From assembly GCA_017399065.1 (NCBI GenBank), contig JAFQEL010000042.1:1-64000 (forward strand): a stretch of DNA of 64,000 bases, read 5' to 3'. Positions 7,325-18,515 of the stretch are shown in pieces. Both the position numbers and the translations under genes were made by a program. Numbering within the stretch: position 1 is the stretch's first letter; the number at the start of each line of letters is the position of its first letter. The stretch is from Clostridia bacterium. GTDB taxonomy: Bacteria > Bacillota > Clostridia > Oscillospirales > Acutalibacteraceae. The notes under the pieces were generated by a model. That model saw nothing but the letters and a program-made list of their open reading frames with translations, was not told where the DNA came from and ran no database searches.

Positions 7325-8980
7325 ATGGCTTCACTTTATAAAGAGAAAAGATTTTACAACTTCCGCGAGATAATCCGCAACGGTGCAGAAAAATTTGCGG
7401 GCAACACTGCATATGTAGTAAAAAAGAGCGAAGGTGAATACCTCAACGTTAACTACACTGACCTCAAGAAATACTACTACTCATTCTGCACATATCTTAT
7501 TGAAAAAGGTATGCTTGGCCAGAAGATTGCTGTTATGGGCGCAAACAGCTTCCAGTGGGCACTCAGCTACCTGTGTGCGGCAACAGTCGGTGTAGTAGTA
7601 CCGATCGACAAAGAGCTTCAGCCCGAGGACGTAAACGCTTTCCTTGAATCTGCAGACTGCAAGATGGTTTGCACAGACAGCACAAGAATTGAAAAGCTCA
7701 AGGGTATTGCAGCTGAGAATATGCTCTACACAGACTTTGCAGATGTTCTCGACATCGCCTCATCTCACAGTGCTGACGAGACTGCTGTTAACGCAATAGA
7801 AATAGGAGAACACGAGACAAGAATAATTATCTTCACATCAGGCACTACAGGCAACTCAAAGGGTGTCTGCCTTTCACAGAACAACATCTGCTCCAACATC
7901 TACTCAACCGTACAGATGGTTAAGGTAAACGATTTTGACAGCACTCTGTCAATTCTTCCCCTTCACCATACATACGAGTGCACACTTAACAACGTGCTTT
8001 TCCTCACAAGAGGTGCATGTATCACATACTGCGACGGTCTTACAAAAGTCGCAAAGAATATTGCTGAGTATCAGCCCTCGATTCTCGTTGTTGTTCCCGC
8101 GCTTCTCAAGGTGCTCAACAAGAGAATCAAGGCAGGTATCATCAAGGACTGTCCCTCACTTTACCGCAAGCATTTTGAAAACCTTTCACTTGCAGAAGCA
8201 CTTAAGAAGTGTCCGTTCTTTATCCGCAAGATAATATGCAAAAAGGTCAAAAAGACTCTCGGCGGCAAGATACGTCTGTTTATCGTCGGTGCAGCTGACC
8301 TCGACACATCACTTGTAGAGGATTTCGGTGCACTCGGAATCAGAACTCTCCAGGGCTACGGCCTTACGGAGTGCGCTCCCCTGCTCGCAGGTAACAACGA
8401 TTTCCACCTCAACAAGGCTTCTACAGGTCCTGCAATTCCCGATGTTGAACTTAAGATTGATGACCCCAACGACGAAGGTGTCGGCGAGATACTTGCAAGG
8501 GGCGACAACATAATGCTCGGCTACTTCAACGACCCCGAAGCTACAGAAGCTGTTTTCCGTGACGGCTGGTTCTGCACAGGTGACCTCGGATGTATGGATA
8601 AAAACGGCGACCTCTACATCAAGGGCAGAATCAAGAACGTTATCGTAACAGAGAACGGCAAAAACATCTACCCCGAAGAGCTTGAGACAAGACTTGCTGA
8701 ATACCCTGAAATCGGTGAGGCACTTGTATACGCATCCGATGAAAACGGCGAGACCTGCGTAAAGGCAAAGATATTCCCCAACCTTGAATACATCAAGGAA
8801 CGTTTCGGTGGCGAGAAGCCCAGCGAAGAGGACATCAAAAAGACAATACAGAACGCTATAAAGAGTGTTAACAGCAAGATCCCCAACTACAAGCACATCA
8901 AGATAGTTGAAGTTCTTTCCTCTGCACTTGAAAAGACAACCACACAGAAGATCAAGCGTTTCGGTAAGAACGTAAAATAA
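7325..8980 (+). CDS. Long-chain fatty acid-CoA ligase (AMP-binding enzyme)
   Basis: A 551 aa adenylate-forming enzyme that activates a fatty acid to acyl-AMP and then acyl-CoA. The P-loop-like motif IIFTSGTTGNSKG is near 167-179, followed by the LPLHHTYE block, GYGLTECAPL and YFNDPEATEAVFRDGWFCTGDLG (ATP-binding Asp). Then come KGRIKNVIVTENGKNIYPEE (hinge) and the catalytic Lys region TTTQKIKRFG at the C-terminus. The size and the TYECTLN block fit long-chain ligases. Start at 7325 follows AAAGGAGAAACGAT. It is a single gene controlled from a divergent TetR intergenic region and ends at a strong terminator. Confidence 0.9.
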   Translation: MASLYKEKRFYNFREIIRNGAEKFAGNTAYVVKKSEGEYLNVNYTDLKKYYYSFCTYLIEKGMLGQKIAVMGANSFQWALSYLCAATVGVVVPIDKELQPEDVNAFLESADCKMVCTDSTRIEKLKGIAAENMLYTDFADVLDIASSHSADETAVNAIEIGEHETRIIIFTSGTTGNSKGVCLSQNNICSNIYSTVQMVKVNDFDSTLSILPLHHTYECTLNNVLFLTRGACITYCDGLTKVAKNIAEYQPSILVVVPALLKVLNKRIKAGIIKDCPSLYRKHFENLSLAEALKKCPFFIRKIICKKVKKTLGGKIRLFIVGAADLDTSLVEDFGALGIRTLQGYGLTECAPLLAGNNDFHLNKASTGPAIPDVELKIDDPNDEGVGEILARGDNIMLGYFNDPEATEAVFRDGWFCTGDLGCMDKNGDLYIKGRIKNVIVTENGKNIYPEELETRLAEYPEIGEALVYASDENGETCVKAKIFPNLEYIKERFGGEKPSEEDIKKTIQNAIKSVNSKIPNYKHIKIVEVLSSALEKTTTQKIKRFGKNVK

Positions 8981-8986
8981 AAAAGT

Positions 8987-9023
8987 AAGACTTGCATTTC
9001 AGAAGAGATGCAAGTCTTTTTTT
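8987..9023. terminator. Bidirectional terminator, ligase / mntP operon
   Basis: AAGACTTGCAT at 8987-8997 pairs perfectly with 9008-9018, followed by a T run on the plus strand. On the minus strand the complement of the A run supplies a U-tract for the converging mntP operon. Confidence 0.88.
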
Positions 9024-9028
9024 ATAAA

Positions 9029-9616
9029 TTATAATACTATACCTGTTATAAAAATCTCAATACCTATCGCGATAAGGATTACACCGCCGAAGATTGAGGC
9101 TTTGCCTGAAAGCTTTGTGCCGAACTTTCTGCCGATAATGATACCGCCAAAGCAGATAAAGAAAGTAACCAAGGCAATAAGCAGTGCACAGACGATTGCC
9201 TGAGTAAGGTTATACTCGGAAATTGTGAAGCCGACGGAGAGTGCGTCAATAGAGGTTGCGACACCCTGCATTATCAGCATACCGATACCTACAGCGGGCT
9301 TTTCTTCGCAGGCACAGTCTTTATTCTTTATACCCTCGACAAGCATTTTACCGCCGATAAACACAAGCAGTACAAGCGCAATCCACGGTATAAACTTCTC
9401 AAACGCATTGAAGTACTGAACAACGGTATGTATACACACCCAGCCTATCATAGGCATAAGCGCCTGAAAAAAGCTGAACAGGGCTGCTATACCGCACATT
9501 TTCGGCCGCTTCATACAAGGCTCATTAAGTCCGTTTGCAAGCGAAACTGAAAACGCATCCATTGCAAGGCCTACGCCGAGCATAACACTCGTTACAAAGA
9601 AGGAAAAATCAAACAA
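9029..9616 (-). CDS. mntP: MntP-type manganese efflux pump
   Basis: A 195 aa six-helix membrane protein of the MntP (formerly DUF204) family, exporting Mn(II). The duplicated acidic motifs are present: GLAMDAFSVSLANG in helix 1 and ATSIDALSVGF in the fourth helix, with charged loops between. Start appears to be TTG at 9616, directly after the preceding gene's stop at 9617, with GAGGGGG about 10 bases upstream, so translation is coupled to the acetyltransferase. Its place at the end of a beta-galactosidase operon is odd for a metal pump. No yybP-ykoY riboswitch was seen. Confidence 0.88.
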   Translation of the reverse strand: MFDFSFFVTSVMLGVGLAMDAFSVSLANGLNEPCMKRPKMCGIAALFSFFQALMPMIGWVCIHTVVQYFNAFEKFIPWIALVLLVFIGGKMLVEGIKNKDCACEEKPAVGIGMLIMQGVATSIDALSVGFTISEYNLTQAIVCALLIALVTFFICFGGIIIGRKFGTKLSGKASIFGGVILIAIGIEIFITGIVL

Positions 9617-10252
9617 TTATTCATTTTCCCCCTCTATAAGCTTCAATATTTCCTCGTCAATCTTTTTATCTTTATAGTAGAAAACACGGTCGTGCTCCCC
9701 TATCTCGCGAAGCACCTTACACGGGTTGCCTACAGCGACGACATTTGACGGAATATCCTTGGTAACGATACTGCCTGCACCGATGACAGTATTATCACCT
9801 ATTGTAACACCGGGCAGGACAACCACGCCTGCACCGAGCCAGCAATTCTTACCGATATGCACGGGCATATTATACTGGTAAGCTTTTGAACGAAGCGACG
9901 GATTCAGCGGATGACCTGCAGTTGCAACGGTTACGTTGGGACCGAACATTGTATAATCTCCGACATAGATATGCGTATCGTCAACCATTGTAAGGTTGAA
10001 ATTGGCATATACGCCATTACCGAAATGAACGTGGTGACCGCCCCAGTTTGAGTGAAACGGAGGCTCAATATAACAGTCCTCCCCTATCTCGGCAAACATA
10101 TCTTTGAGCATTGCGGCACGCTTATCAAGTTCACTCGGACGGGTCTGATTAAAATCGTACAGCTTATCGAGACATTCAAGCTGCTCGGTCATAACATCGT
10201 CACCGCTCGGGTAATAAAGCATACCGCAGTGCATTCTTTCTCTGTTAGTCAT
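9617..10252 (-). CDS. Sugar O-acetyltransferase (maltose/galactoside type, left-handed beta-helix)
   Basis: A 211 aa acetyl-CoA-dependent transferase. An N-terminal maltose-acetyltransferase segment (MTNRERMHCGMLYYPSGD) is followed by hexapeptide repeats (IYVGDYTMFGPNVTVATAGHP, IGKNCWLGAGVVVLPGVTIGDNTVIGAGS). The catalytic His is in TAGHPL, as in LacA and Maa. It acetylates the 6-hydroxyl of a hexose or hexoside. It lies 9 bp after the beta-galactosidase, as lacA accompanies lacZ in enterobacteria, which supports a galactoside role. Start ATG at 10252 follows AGAGG. The extra C-terminal tail is acidic and lysine-rich. Confidence 0.88.
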   Translation of the reverse strand: MTNRERMHCGMLYYPSGDDVMTEQLECLDKLYDFNQTRPSELDKRAAMLKDMFAEIGEDCYIEPPFHSNWGGHHVHFGNGVYANFNLTMVDDTHIYVGDYTMFGPNVTVATAGHPLNPSLRSKAYQYNMPVHIGKNCWLGAGVVVLPGVTIGDNTVIGAGSIVTKDIPSNVVAVGNPCKVLREIGEHDRVFYYKDKKIDEEILKLIEGENE

Positions 10253-10261
10253 AGATACCTC

Positions 10262-14037
<3,776 letters not shown>

Positions 14038-14061
14038 AGTTCCTCCGTACAATATTATAAT

Positions 14062-14115
14062 AAAAAAGCAGACGGATAGGGTTGCAATTCACAATACCCG
14101 TCTGCTTTTTTTTAT
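14062..14115. terminator. Terminator after the zinc-ribbon gene pair
   Basis: AAGCAGACGG at 14066-14075 pairs with 14098-14107 around a 22-base loop. T runs lie on both sides, so it works for the minus-strand zinc-ribbon genes and possibly also on the plus strand. Confidence 0.75.
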
Positions 14116-14121
14116 CAGATT

Positions 14122-14541
14122 TTACATCATTGACAAAGCGCCGATAATTGCTATAATAACATAAATACCTATAACCACACCGTAAAGGATACAGCCTGCG
14201 ATGAAGCCCTTAAGAGCACTCTTTGCAAGGCGGGGCTTGGAATTCTTCATAACAAAGTAGAGGATAAGACCGACTATGCCGAAGAAGAAGCCAAGAGACC
14301 AGAAGCCTTTGTGAGTTACGTTGATAGGATAGGGATCGTCATTAGCCGGTGCAGGAGCAGCGCCGTAGGGTGCCGCAGACGGCTCGGGGATGTATACCGG
14401 CTGCTGAGGCTGAACAGGCTGCTGCACAGGCTCCTGTGCAGCGTACTGATAAGCCGCCGGCTCACCTATAACCGCATTACAGTTTGTGCAAAAGGTTGCA
14501 TTGTCATCAAGTTGCTGACCGCAATTGCCGCAGAATTTCAT
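14122..14541 (-). CDS. Zinc-ribbon membrane protein, paralogue 1
   Basis: A 139 aa protein. Residues 1-24 are a zinc ribbon with two CxxC knuckles (CGNC, CTNC). A Pro/Gln/Ala-rich linker of about 50 residues follows, then a conserved NDDPYPINVTHKGFW box and two or three membrane segments to the C-terminus. The function is unknown; the layout suggests a cytoplasmic ribbon tethered to the membrane. It is a clear tandem duplicate of the next gene upstream (27 bp away), with the same order of parts. Start ATG at 14541 follows AAGGAGAAATAAACA. Confidence 0.75.
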   Translation of the reverse strand: MKFCGNCGQQLDDNATFCTNCNAVIGEPAAYQYAAQEPVQQPVQPQQPVYIPEPSAAPYGAAPAPANDDPYPINVTHKGFWSLGFFFGIVGLILYFVMKNSKPRLAKSALKGFIAGCILYGVVIGIYVIIAIIGALSMM

Positions 14542-14568
14542 TGTTTATTTCTCCTTTATAAAAAAATT

Positions 14569-15021
14569 TTAAATATAATAAGTGAACTCTGAGAAGGTAC
14601 CTAACGCAATTAAAACAAAATATACAATATAAAACAAAGTGTAGCACACTGCACTGATAACAGCACCAACAAGCGCACCCTTGCCTATGCTTCTTGACAG
14701 TCGGGGCTTGGGGCGTTTCCATACGATATGTAAAACAAGACCGAGAACAGGCACTATAAAGCCGAGCCACCAGAAGCCGCGGTGAGTGACGTTAACAGGA
14801 TAAGGGTCGTCATTCGGACCTGTAGGCTGAGCCTCGGGATACTGAGGATATTGGGGCACATTACTCTGAGGAGGGTATACCGGCTGAACAGGGTCAATAT
14901 TGACATATGCAGGCTGCTCGGGAGCAGGCTGTTTTACGTCAGAAGGTACGGGAACACCGCAACTCATACAGAACATTGCACCATCAGGCAGATTAGCTCC
15001 GCACTCTGAACAAAATCTCAT
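14569..15021 (-). CDS. Zinc-ribbon membrane protein, paralogue 2
   Basis: A 150 aa protein read from the ATG at 15021, which has GGGAGGTG upstream. An ATG at 15036 overlaps that site and is unlikely. An N-terminal zinc ribbon (CSEC, CMSC), a Pro-rich linker and a NDDPYPVNVTHRGFWWLGF box lead into about three hydrophobic helices. The box and helices align with paralogue 1, but linker and tail have diverged. It has a near-consensus promoter at 15046-15074 and is probably cotranscribed with paralogue 1. No function is known for this architecture. Confidence 0.75.
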   Translation of the reverse strand: MRFCSECGANLPDGAMFCMSCGVPVPSDVKQPAPEQPAYVNIDPVQPVYPPQSNVPQYPQYPEAQPTGPNDDPYPVNVTHRGFWWLGFIVPVLGLVLHIVWKRPKPRLSRSIGKGALVGAVISAVCYTLFYIVYFVLIALGTFSEFTYYI

Positions 15022-15045
15022 CAAAACACCTCCCATATTATTTTC

Positions 15046-15074
15046 AGTTTACAACACGTTTTGTACATTGTCAA
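15046..15074 (-). promoter_or_regulatory. Sigma-A promoter of the zinc-ribbon pair
   Basis: On the minus strand TTGACA (15069-15074), a 17-base spacer and TAAACT (15046-15051), about 25 bases before the start at 15021. Confidence 0.7.
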
Positions 15075-15134
15075 CATAAAACACATAAGATTTTACTTAT
15101 TTTTTATATAAATAAAGAGACGTGTCTTTGAGTT

Positions 15135-16445
15135 TTATTTTGAAAGCTTGATTGTATACAGCCAGTTACTGTCGAGAGTGTCGGGATTGATTGCGGGGAA
15201 AATAACCTCTGCCCTGCCCTCGTTATTTTTGATTTCAAGAACAGCATCACTGCCAAGAAGAGCTGCCTTAAGGTCTTCGGAATAAGGCACGTGCTCAAGC
15301 ACCTGTGAGCCGAATGGGAAGCGGTTGATTATTGCATAAACATCCTCACCCTTTTGGGTGTAGTAAACACCGCCCTGCTGTTTCTTGGTATAAACACGTG
15401 TGCCGTAGATAGCGTCGCCGTTGACACGAAGCCAATCGCCCATCTGAAGAAGACGCTCCTCCATAATTACGGGGATCGTACCGTCTGCATCGGGGCCGAT
15501 ATTAAGCAGGAAGTTACCGCCCTTTGACACAAGAGAACAGAGAGTTTCGAGAAGCTCCTTTGGTGTAAGGTAGTTTGCACAGTCCTCTTCCTTATTTATG
15601 CCAAAAGAGCTGCCGATACCGCGGCACTCCTCAAAAGGTCTGTCAAGCTCGACATCCTCAATTCGTCTGAGCTCGCCCTGATAAACGTCGATAATACCGT
15701 ACTCGGTTGTGAAGTTACCGCCGAGCTTACCGCGTGTTTCCTTGCCCCATCGGTCATTAGGCACGATGAAATCCTTTACGGATGACTCGTTATAGAGCCA
15801 CTGTAAAAACTCGGTGGAGTGCCACACAGAGCTTTCATGCTCCCACTCGCCGTCGGTGAAAAGTGTACTCGGCTGATATTTCTCGATAAGCTCCCTGAGC
15901 ATAGGGTGAAGATGTTCGAGAGCATATTTTTCGGGGTCTTCGAGGTAGTATGGATGCCACCACTCATAAACGGAATGATAAACGCCGAAGCGTACGCCCG
16001 TACCCTCCATAGCGTTTTTGAGCTCCATAAGAAAATCACGCTTGGGTGCACACTCAACAGAGTTGAGACCCGGTGCATACTCGGTTTCGTAAAGACAGTA
16101 GCCGTCGTGATGCTTGGAAACAAAATTTATGTACTTTGCGCCTGCACGCTTGAAAAGGTCTGCCCATTTTTCAGCATCGAAACGATAGCCTGTAAAATCG
16201 TTGACAAAATCGTAATAAGGTCTTGAGTTATAGTATTTTGCGTGGTGAGCCTTATATTTTACCTGAGCCTCGGTTTCCGGATTTTCCATATTGCAGGCAT
16301 AACCGTACCACTCGGCATAGTCCTTTTTAGGTGCATATGCAGGCACGGAATAGAGACCCCAATGGATAAATATGCCAAACTTGGCATCGGCAAACCACTC
16401 GGGTACGGGACGTGAATTAAGAGACTGCCAATTATTTTCGTACAT
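15135..16445 (-). CDS. Alpha-L-fucosidase, glycoside hydrolase family 29 (first copy)
   Basis: A 436 aa GH29 enzyme removing terminal alpha-L-fucose. The N-terminal FADAKFGIFIHWGLYSVPAYAP motif, YINFVSKHHDGYCLYET and the candidate nucleophile D198 in LFTDGEWE are all present. A C-terminal beta domain starts after the LLNIGPDADGTIP block. There is no signal peptide, implying action on imported oligosaccharides. The copy at 46.4 kb shares the fold motifs but differs through most of its length. Start ATG at 16445 is preceded by GGAGTGAAGG. The upstream region is filled by a hairpin array, so any promoter must lie in or beyond it. Confidence 0.92.
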   Translation of the reverse strand: MYENNWQSLNSRPVPEWFADAKFGIFIHWGLYSVPAYAPKKDYAEWYGYACNMENPETEAQVKYKAHHAKYYNSRPYYDFVNDFTGYRFDAEKWADLFKRAGAKYINFVSKHHDGYCLYETEYAPGLNSVECAPKRDFLMELKNAMEGTGVRFGVYHSVYEWWHPYYLEDPEKYALEHLHPMLRELIEKYQPSTLFTDGEWEHESSVWHSTEFLQWLYNESSVKDFIVPNDRWGKETRGKLGGNFTTEYGIIDVYQGELRRIEDVELDRPFEECRGIGSSFGINKEEDCANYLTPKELLETLCSLVSKGGNFLLNIGPDADGTIPVIMEERLLQMGDWLRVNGDAIYGTRVYTKKQQGGVYYTQKGEDVYAIINRFPFGSQVLEHVPYSEDLKAALLGSDAVLEIKNNEGRAEVIFPAINPDTLDSNWLYTIKLSK

Positions 16446-16492
16446 AAACCTTCACTCCATAATAAATTCTATCAAAAAAACCTCCCTCTTTA

Positions 16493-16691
16493 GCGGAGTG
16501 TTCGTAAGGACACTCCGCAGTTTTATTTGCCTTTCGGCGAGTTTTATTGCTTCGCAGTGATATTTGCCTTGCGACAAGTGATATTGCCTTCGGCAGTTTT
16601 CGGCGAATAAAATAACACTGAAGCCGTAAGGATTCAATATCACTTTTGATTTATCAAAAATATAACTGCAAATTTTAATTTGCAATATCAC
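16493..16691. repeat. Hairpin array, copy 1
   Basis: A run of about eight short inverted repeats with small loops, separated by 7-9 base AT-rich spacers. Stems include GCGGAGTGT/ACACTCCGC (16493-16518), GCC-TTTC-GGC (16529), TGC-TTC-GCA (16548), CTTG-CGA-CAAG (16568) and TGCC-TTC-GGCA (16585). They continue with TGAAGCC-GTAA-GGATTCA (16619), TTTTGAT-TT-ATCAAAA (16644) and TGCAAAT..ATTTGCA (16667). Left-half spacers read AGTGATATT or AGTTTTATT; right-half spacers read the reverse complement type (ATATCAC, ATATAAC). A homologous array with the same order lies at 20145-20336. The rest of the 16446-16896 gap holds the hairpin and terminator listed next. Confidence 0.85.
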
Positions 16692-16757
16692 TTAATACTC
16701 ACCGAAGAAAATATTTTCACTTTGGCGTAATTGCCTTTAGAGTATATAACCCACTAT

Positions 16758-16780
16758 GACACTTTCAAGCCGAAAGTGTC
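16758..16780. other. Isolated 9-bp hairpin beside array 1
   Basis: GACACTTTC at 16758-16766 pairs with GAAAGTGTC at 16772-16780 around AAGCC. A short T run follows on the plus strand. It may be an extra array unit or a weak plus-strand terminator. Confidence 0.5.
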
Positions 16781-16789
16781 ACTTTTTAT

Positions 16790-16827
16790 ATAAAAAATCG
16801 GGAGCACTTCATCACAAAGTGTCTCCC
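16790..16827 (-). terminator. Terminator of the secreted-protein gene
   Basis: On the minus strand GGGAGACACTT pairs with AAGTGCTCCC (one bulge) around a short loop and is followed by GATTTTTTAT. It is 70 bases after the stop at 16897. Confidence 0.8.
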
Positions 16828-16896
16828 AATAATTTTATCTGTCCTTAGCAACCTTGCCCATTATGAAGGAGGTTTTTGATTAACAAGCTCAGTCGA

Positions 16897-17247
16897 TTAA
16901 GCGAGGAAGCCCATAAGGAAAGCAAGGAACTCGCTTGTGGTGACACTGTTGATGAAGTTCTCATAGATTTCGCCTATCGGGCCAAGCATCTCGAACCACT
17001 CGTTCACAAGCTCGGGAAGGCTGTGAACACCTTCAAAGCTGCCTTGGAAACCGAAGAAGCCGAGGATAGCCGTAACGAAGCCGAAGAAATCATCCCAAGT
17101 GTAGGAGGAAATAGCGTTGATCCAATCGTTAACTGCTTCACCGAGGTTTTCTCTTGATGTTGCTGCAAAGGACATAATGCTTGTGCCGGAAAGAAGAACG
17201 GCAACACACATAACTACAGCAAGAACTTTTTTGAAAGACTTTTTCAT
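16897..17247 (-). CDS. Small secreted protein, unknown function
   Basis: A 116 aa protein with a clear Sec signal peptide (MKKSFKK, a Val/Leu/Ala core, likely cleavage after SIMSFA near residue 27). The mature part, about 88 residues, is acidic and rich in Phe, Trp, Leu and Gly, with amphipathic stretches such as DDFFGFVTAILGFFGF and SEFLAFLMGFLA. No Cys is left after processing and no known domain is recognised. The start at 17247 has AAGGAG 8 bases upstream, and the promoter is near-consensus. It is next to a membrane protein and two small peptide genes on the same strand. A role as a membrane-active or surface peptide is inference. Confidence 0.75.
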   Translation of the reverse strand: MKKSFKKVLAVVMCVAVLLSGTSIMSFAATSRENLGEAVNDWINAISSYTWDDFFGFVTAILGFFGFQGSFEGVHSLPELVNEWFEMLGPIGEIYENFINSVTTSEFLAFLMGFLA

Positions 17248-17305
17248 TGTGTTGACTCCTTTATAAAATAATATTTTAGTCCGCACGGAACTAATTTGCT
17301 AATTG

Positions 17306-17334
17306 ATTATAACAGAGCTGTAAAAAAAAGTCAA
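17306..17334 (-). promoter_or_regulatory. Strong sigma-A promoter of the secreted-protein gene
   Basis: Minus strand TTGACT (17329-17334), a 17-base spacer and a perfect TATAAT (17306-17311). It lies about 60 bases before the start at 17247. Confidence 0.82.
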
Positions 17335-17366
17335 TAATTGAAAGACAAATGAAGTTACAAAAAGGT

Positions 17367-18080
17367 TTAATCCGCCCCTATAAGCATACCTGCAAACACT
17401 ATTTCGGAAAAGCGACGCGTACAACGGTTAAAAATGCTCAGAAACATTGAAAACTTAAAAAGCAAAAAACTGTTGTTTTCAAGGATTCTGAGAGCTCGCA
17501 TAAATTCACCTGCACTGCCGCGACAAAGTGAGCGTGCAAGACTGACACAGCCAAGTGACACAGACGTAAAAAACACAGAGCATACTGCAACTACCGCAAA
17601 ACCCGATACAAAAACATATAACACTGTACGGCTGACACCGTCACGCAAACCAAGCCATAAAAGCACGGCTAAGGCTGACGGCAAGGCCCCGAAAAGCACA
17701 AGCCTGATAAGAGAAAACACAAACGACAGCACACCGAATTTAACGGATCTTATCACATCCCGCAGACTGAAGCCTGCGATAAGGTCTGATACCATGACAG
17801 CATCTGAGCTGTTCAGAGCAGAAAACCACCTATCTTTAACGGTACGTGCACACTGAAGAAGAAGCAAGCCGAGCAAAACAGCAACAGCGCACAACAAAAG
17901 CATAACTCTGCCACCGCCACTTGAATAAAAATATTTGAAACGGATGACAGTCAAACCGGCAAGAGAGTAAACAGCAACTCGCAGACAGACCGAAAAAGCG
18001 ACAAGCATATTACCCGTCTTAACTCTGCCGACAAGCTTCATTCTTGCACCGACACGGATTTTTTCAAAGGTCAAAATCAT
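17367..18080 (-). CDS. Polytopic membrane protein of the small-peptide locus, unknown family
   Basis: A 237 aa protein from the ATG at 18080, preceded closely by GGGGAGG; a TTG at 18104 is an alternative. It has four or five hydrophobic segments (about LVAFSVCLRVAVYSLAG, MLLLCAVAVLLGLLLL, FGVLSFVFSLIRLVLFG, VLYVFVSGFAVVAVC) with basic loops containing many Arg. I do not recognise the family. It lies 115 bp after peptide gene B with no promoter of its own that I can see, so expression may depend on read-through of the terminator at 18138. That layout resembles immunity or export genes placed after bacteriocin-like peptides, but this is inference. Confidence 0.65.
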   Translation of the reverse strand: MILTFEKIRVGARMKLVGRVKTGNMLVAFSVCLRVAVYSLAGLTVIRFKYFYSSGGGRVMLLLCAVAVLLGLLLLQCARTVKDRWFSALNSSDAVMVSDLIAGFSLRDVIRSVKFGVLSFVFSLIRLVLFGALPSALAVLLWLGLRDGVSRTVLYVFVSGFAVVAVCSVFFTSVSLGCVSLARSLCRGSAGEFMRALRILENNSFLLFKFSMFLSIFNRCTRRFSEIVFAGMLIGAD

Positions 18081-18137
18081 TACCTCCCCTGCTATTATTG
18101 GCAAAAGGGAGATGAAAAAATAAAACTAAAAGGAAAA

Positions 18138-18170
18138 AAGGAAGGTTACTTCAAAAGAAGCACCTTCCTT
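18138..18170 (-). terminator. Terminator after peptide gene B
   Basis: AAGGAAGGT (18138-18146) pairs with 18162-18170. An inner CTTC-AAAA-GAAG stem extends the hairpin, and a U-rich tract follows on the minus strand. Partial read-through would feed the membrane protein gene. Confidence 0.75.
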
Positions 18171-18195
18171 TTATGTAGCAAATTTCGTCAGCAAA

Positions 18196-18345
18196 TTAGC
18201 CAGCGATCATAGCGATGAGATCCTTAACAGCAGCGATAGCCTTATCGATGATGCCGGACTCCTCGATCTTAGCAATGATGTCCTTAACTGTTGCGATAAC
18301 CTGCTCCCAGTCAATACCCTTAATCATTTCGATGATCTGATCCAT
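18196..18345 (-). CDS. Small amphipathic peptide B, 49 aa
   Basis: A 49 aa peptide beginning MDQIIEMIKGIDWEQ and ending VKDLIAMIAG. It has no signal peptide or Cys and is made of regular Ile/Val/Ala and Lys/Glu/Asp alternation that would form amphipathic helices around a central EESGIIDK turn. The start is fixed by GGAGGTGAAAC just upstream, and a perfect consensus promoter drives it. It is a paralogue of peptide A 170 bp upstream: both begin MDQI, have an xSGI centre and share the leader around the ribosome site. Function unknown. Leaderless bacteriocin, phenol-soluble-modulin-like toxin or toxin of a TA system are possibilities. Confidence 0.8.
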   Translation of the reverse strand: MDQIIEMIKGIDWEQVIATVKDIIAKIEESGIIDKAIAAVKDLIAMIAG

Positions 18346-18384
18346 TATAGTTTCACCTCCGTTACACAAACGTTTACAACTGTG

Positions 18385-18413
18385 ATTATATCACCGCTTG
18401 TCCGTTTTGTCAA
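18385..18413 (-). promoter_or_regulatory. Perfect consensus sigma-A promoter of peptide B
   Basis: Minus strand TTGACA (18408-18413), exactly 17 bases, TATAAT (18385-18390). It lies 39 bases before the start at 18345. Confidence 0.9.
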
Positions 18414-18447
18414 ATAAAATTTACCCAATATTAACAAAATGTTGAAA

Positions 18448-18486
18448 AGCACAAAAAGCAGGCGTTATAAACCTGCTTTTTGTGCT
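18448..18486 (-). terminator. Terminator after peptide gene A
   Basis: A 15-bp perfect stem, AGCACAAAAAGCAGG at 18448-18462 with its complement at 18472-18486 and a 9-base loop, followed on the minus strand by TTTTC. Confidence 0.85.
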
Positions 18487-18515
18487 ATGTTTGAAATATT
18501 TGTTTAAATCACCAA

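Noticed and set aside
8950-9616. Manganese (yybP-ykoY) riboswitch near mntP
   Set aside because: mntP is the last gene of an operon with no leader of its own, and no conserved riboswitch loops are seen upstream of the operon.
16493-16691. Possible CRISPR array
   Set aside because: The repeated parts are 7-9 base linkers and small self-complementary hairpins, not a constant 24-40 base repeat with unique spacers of equal length, and the linkers change orientation midway.
16876-17157. Plus-strand 93 aa reading frame antisense to the secreted protein
   Set aside because: The minus-strand frame has a signal peptide, ribosome site, promoter and terminator. The plus frame has none.
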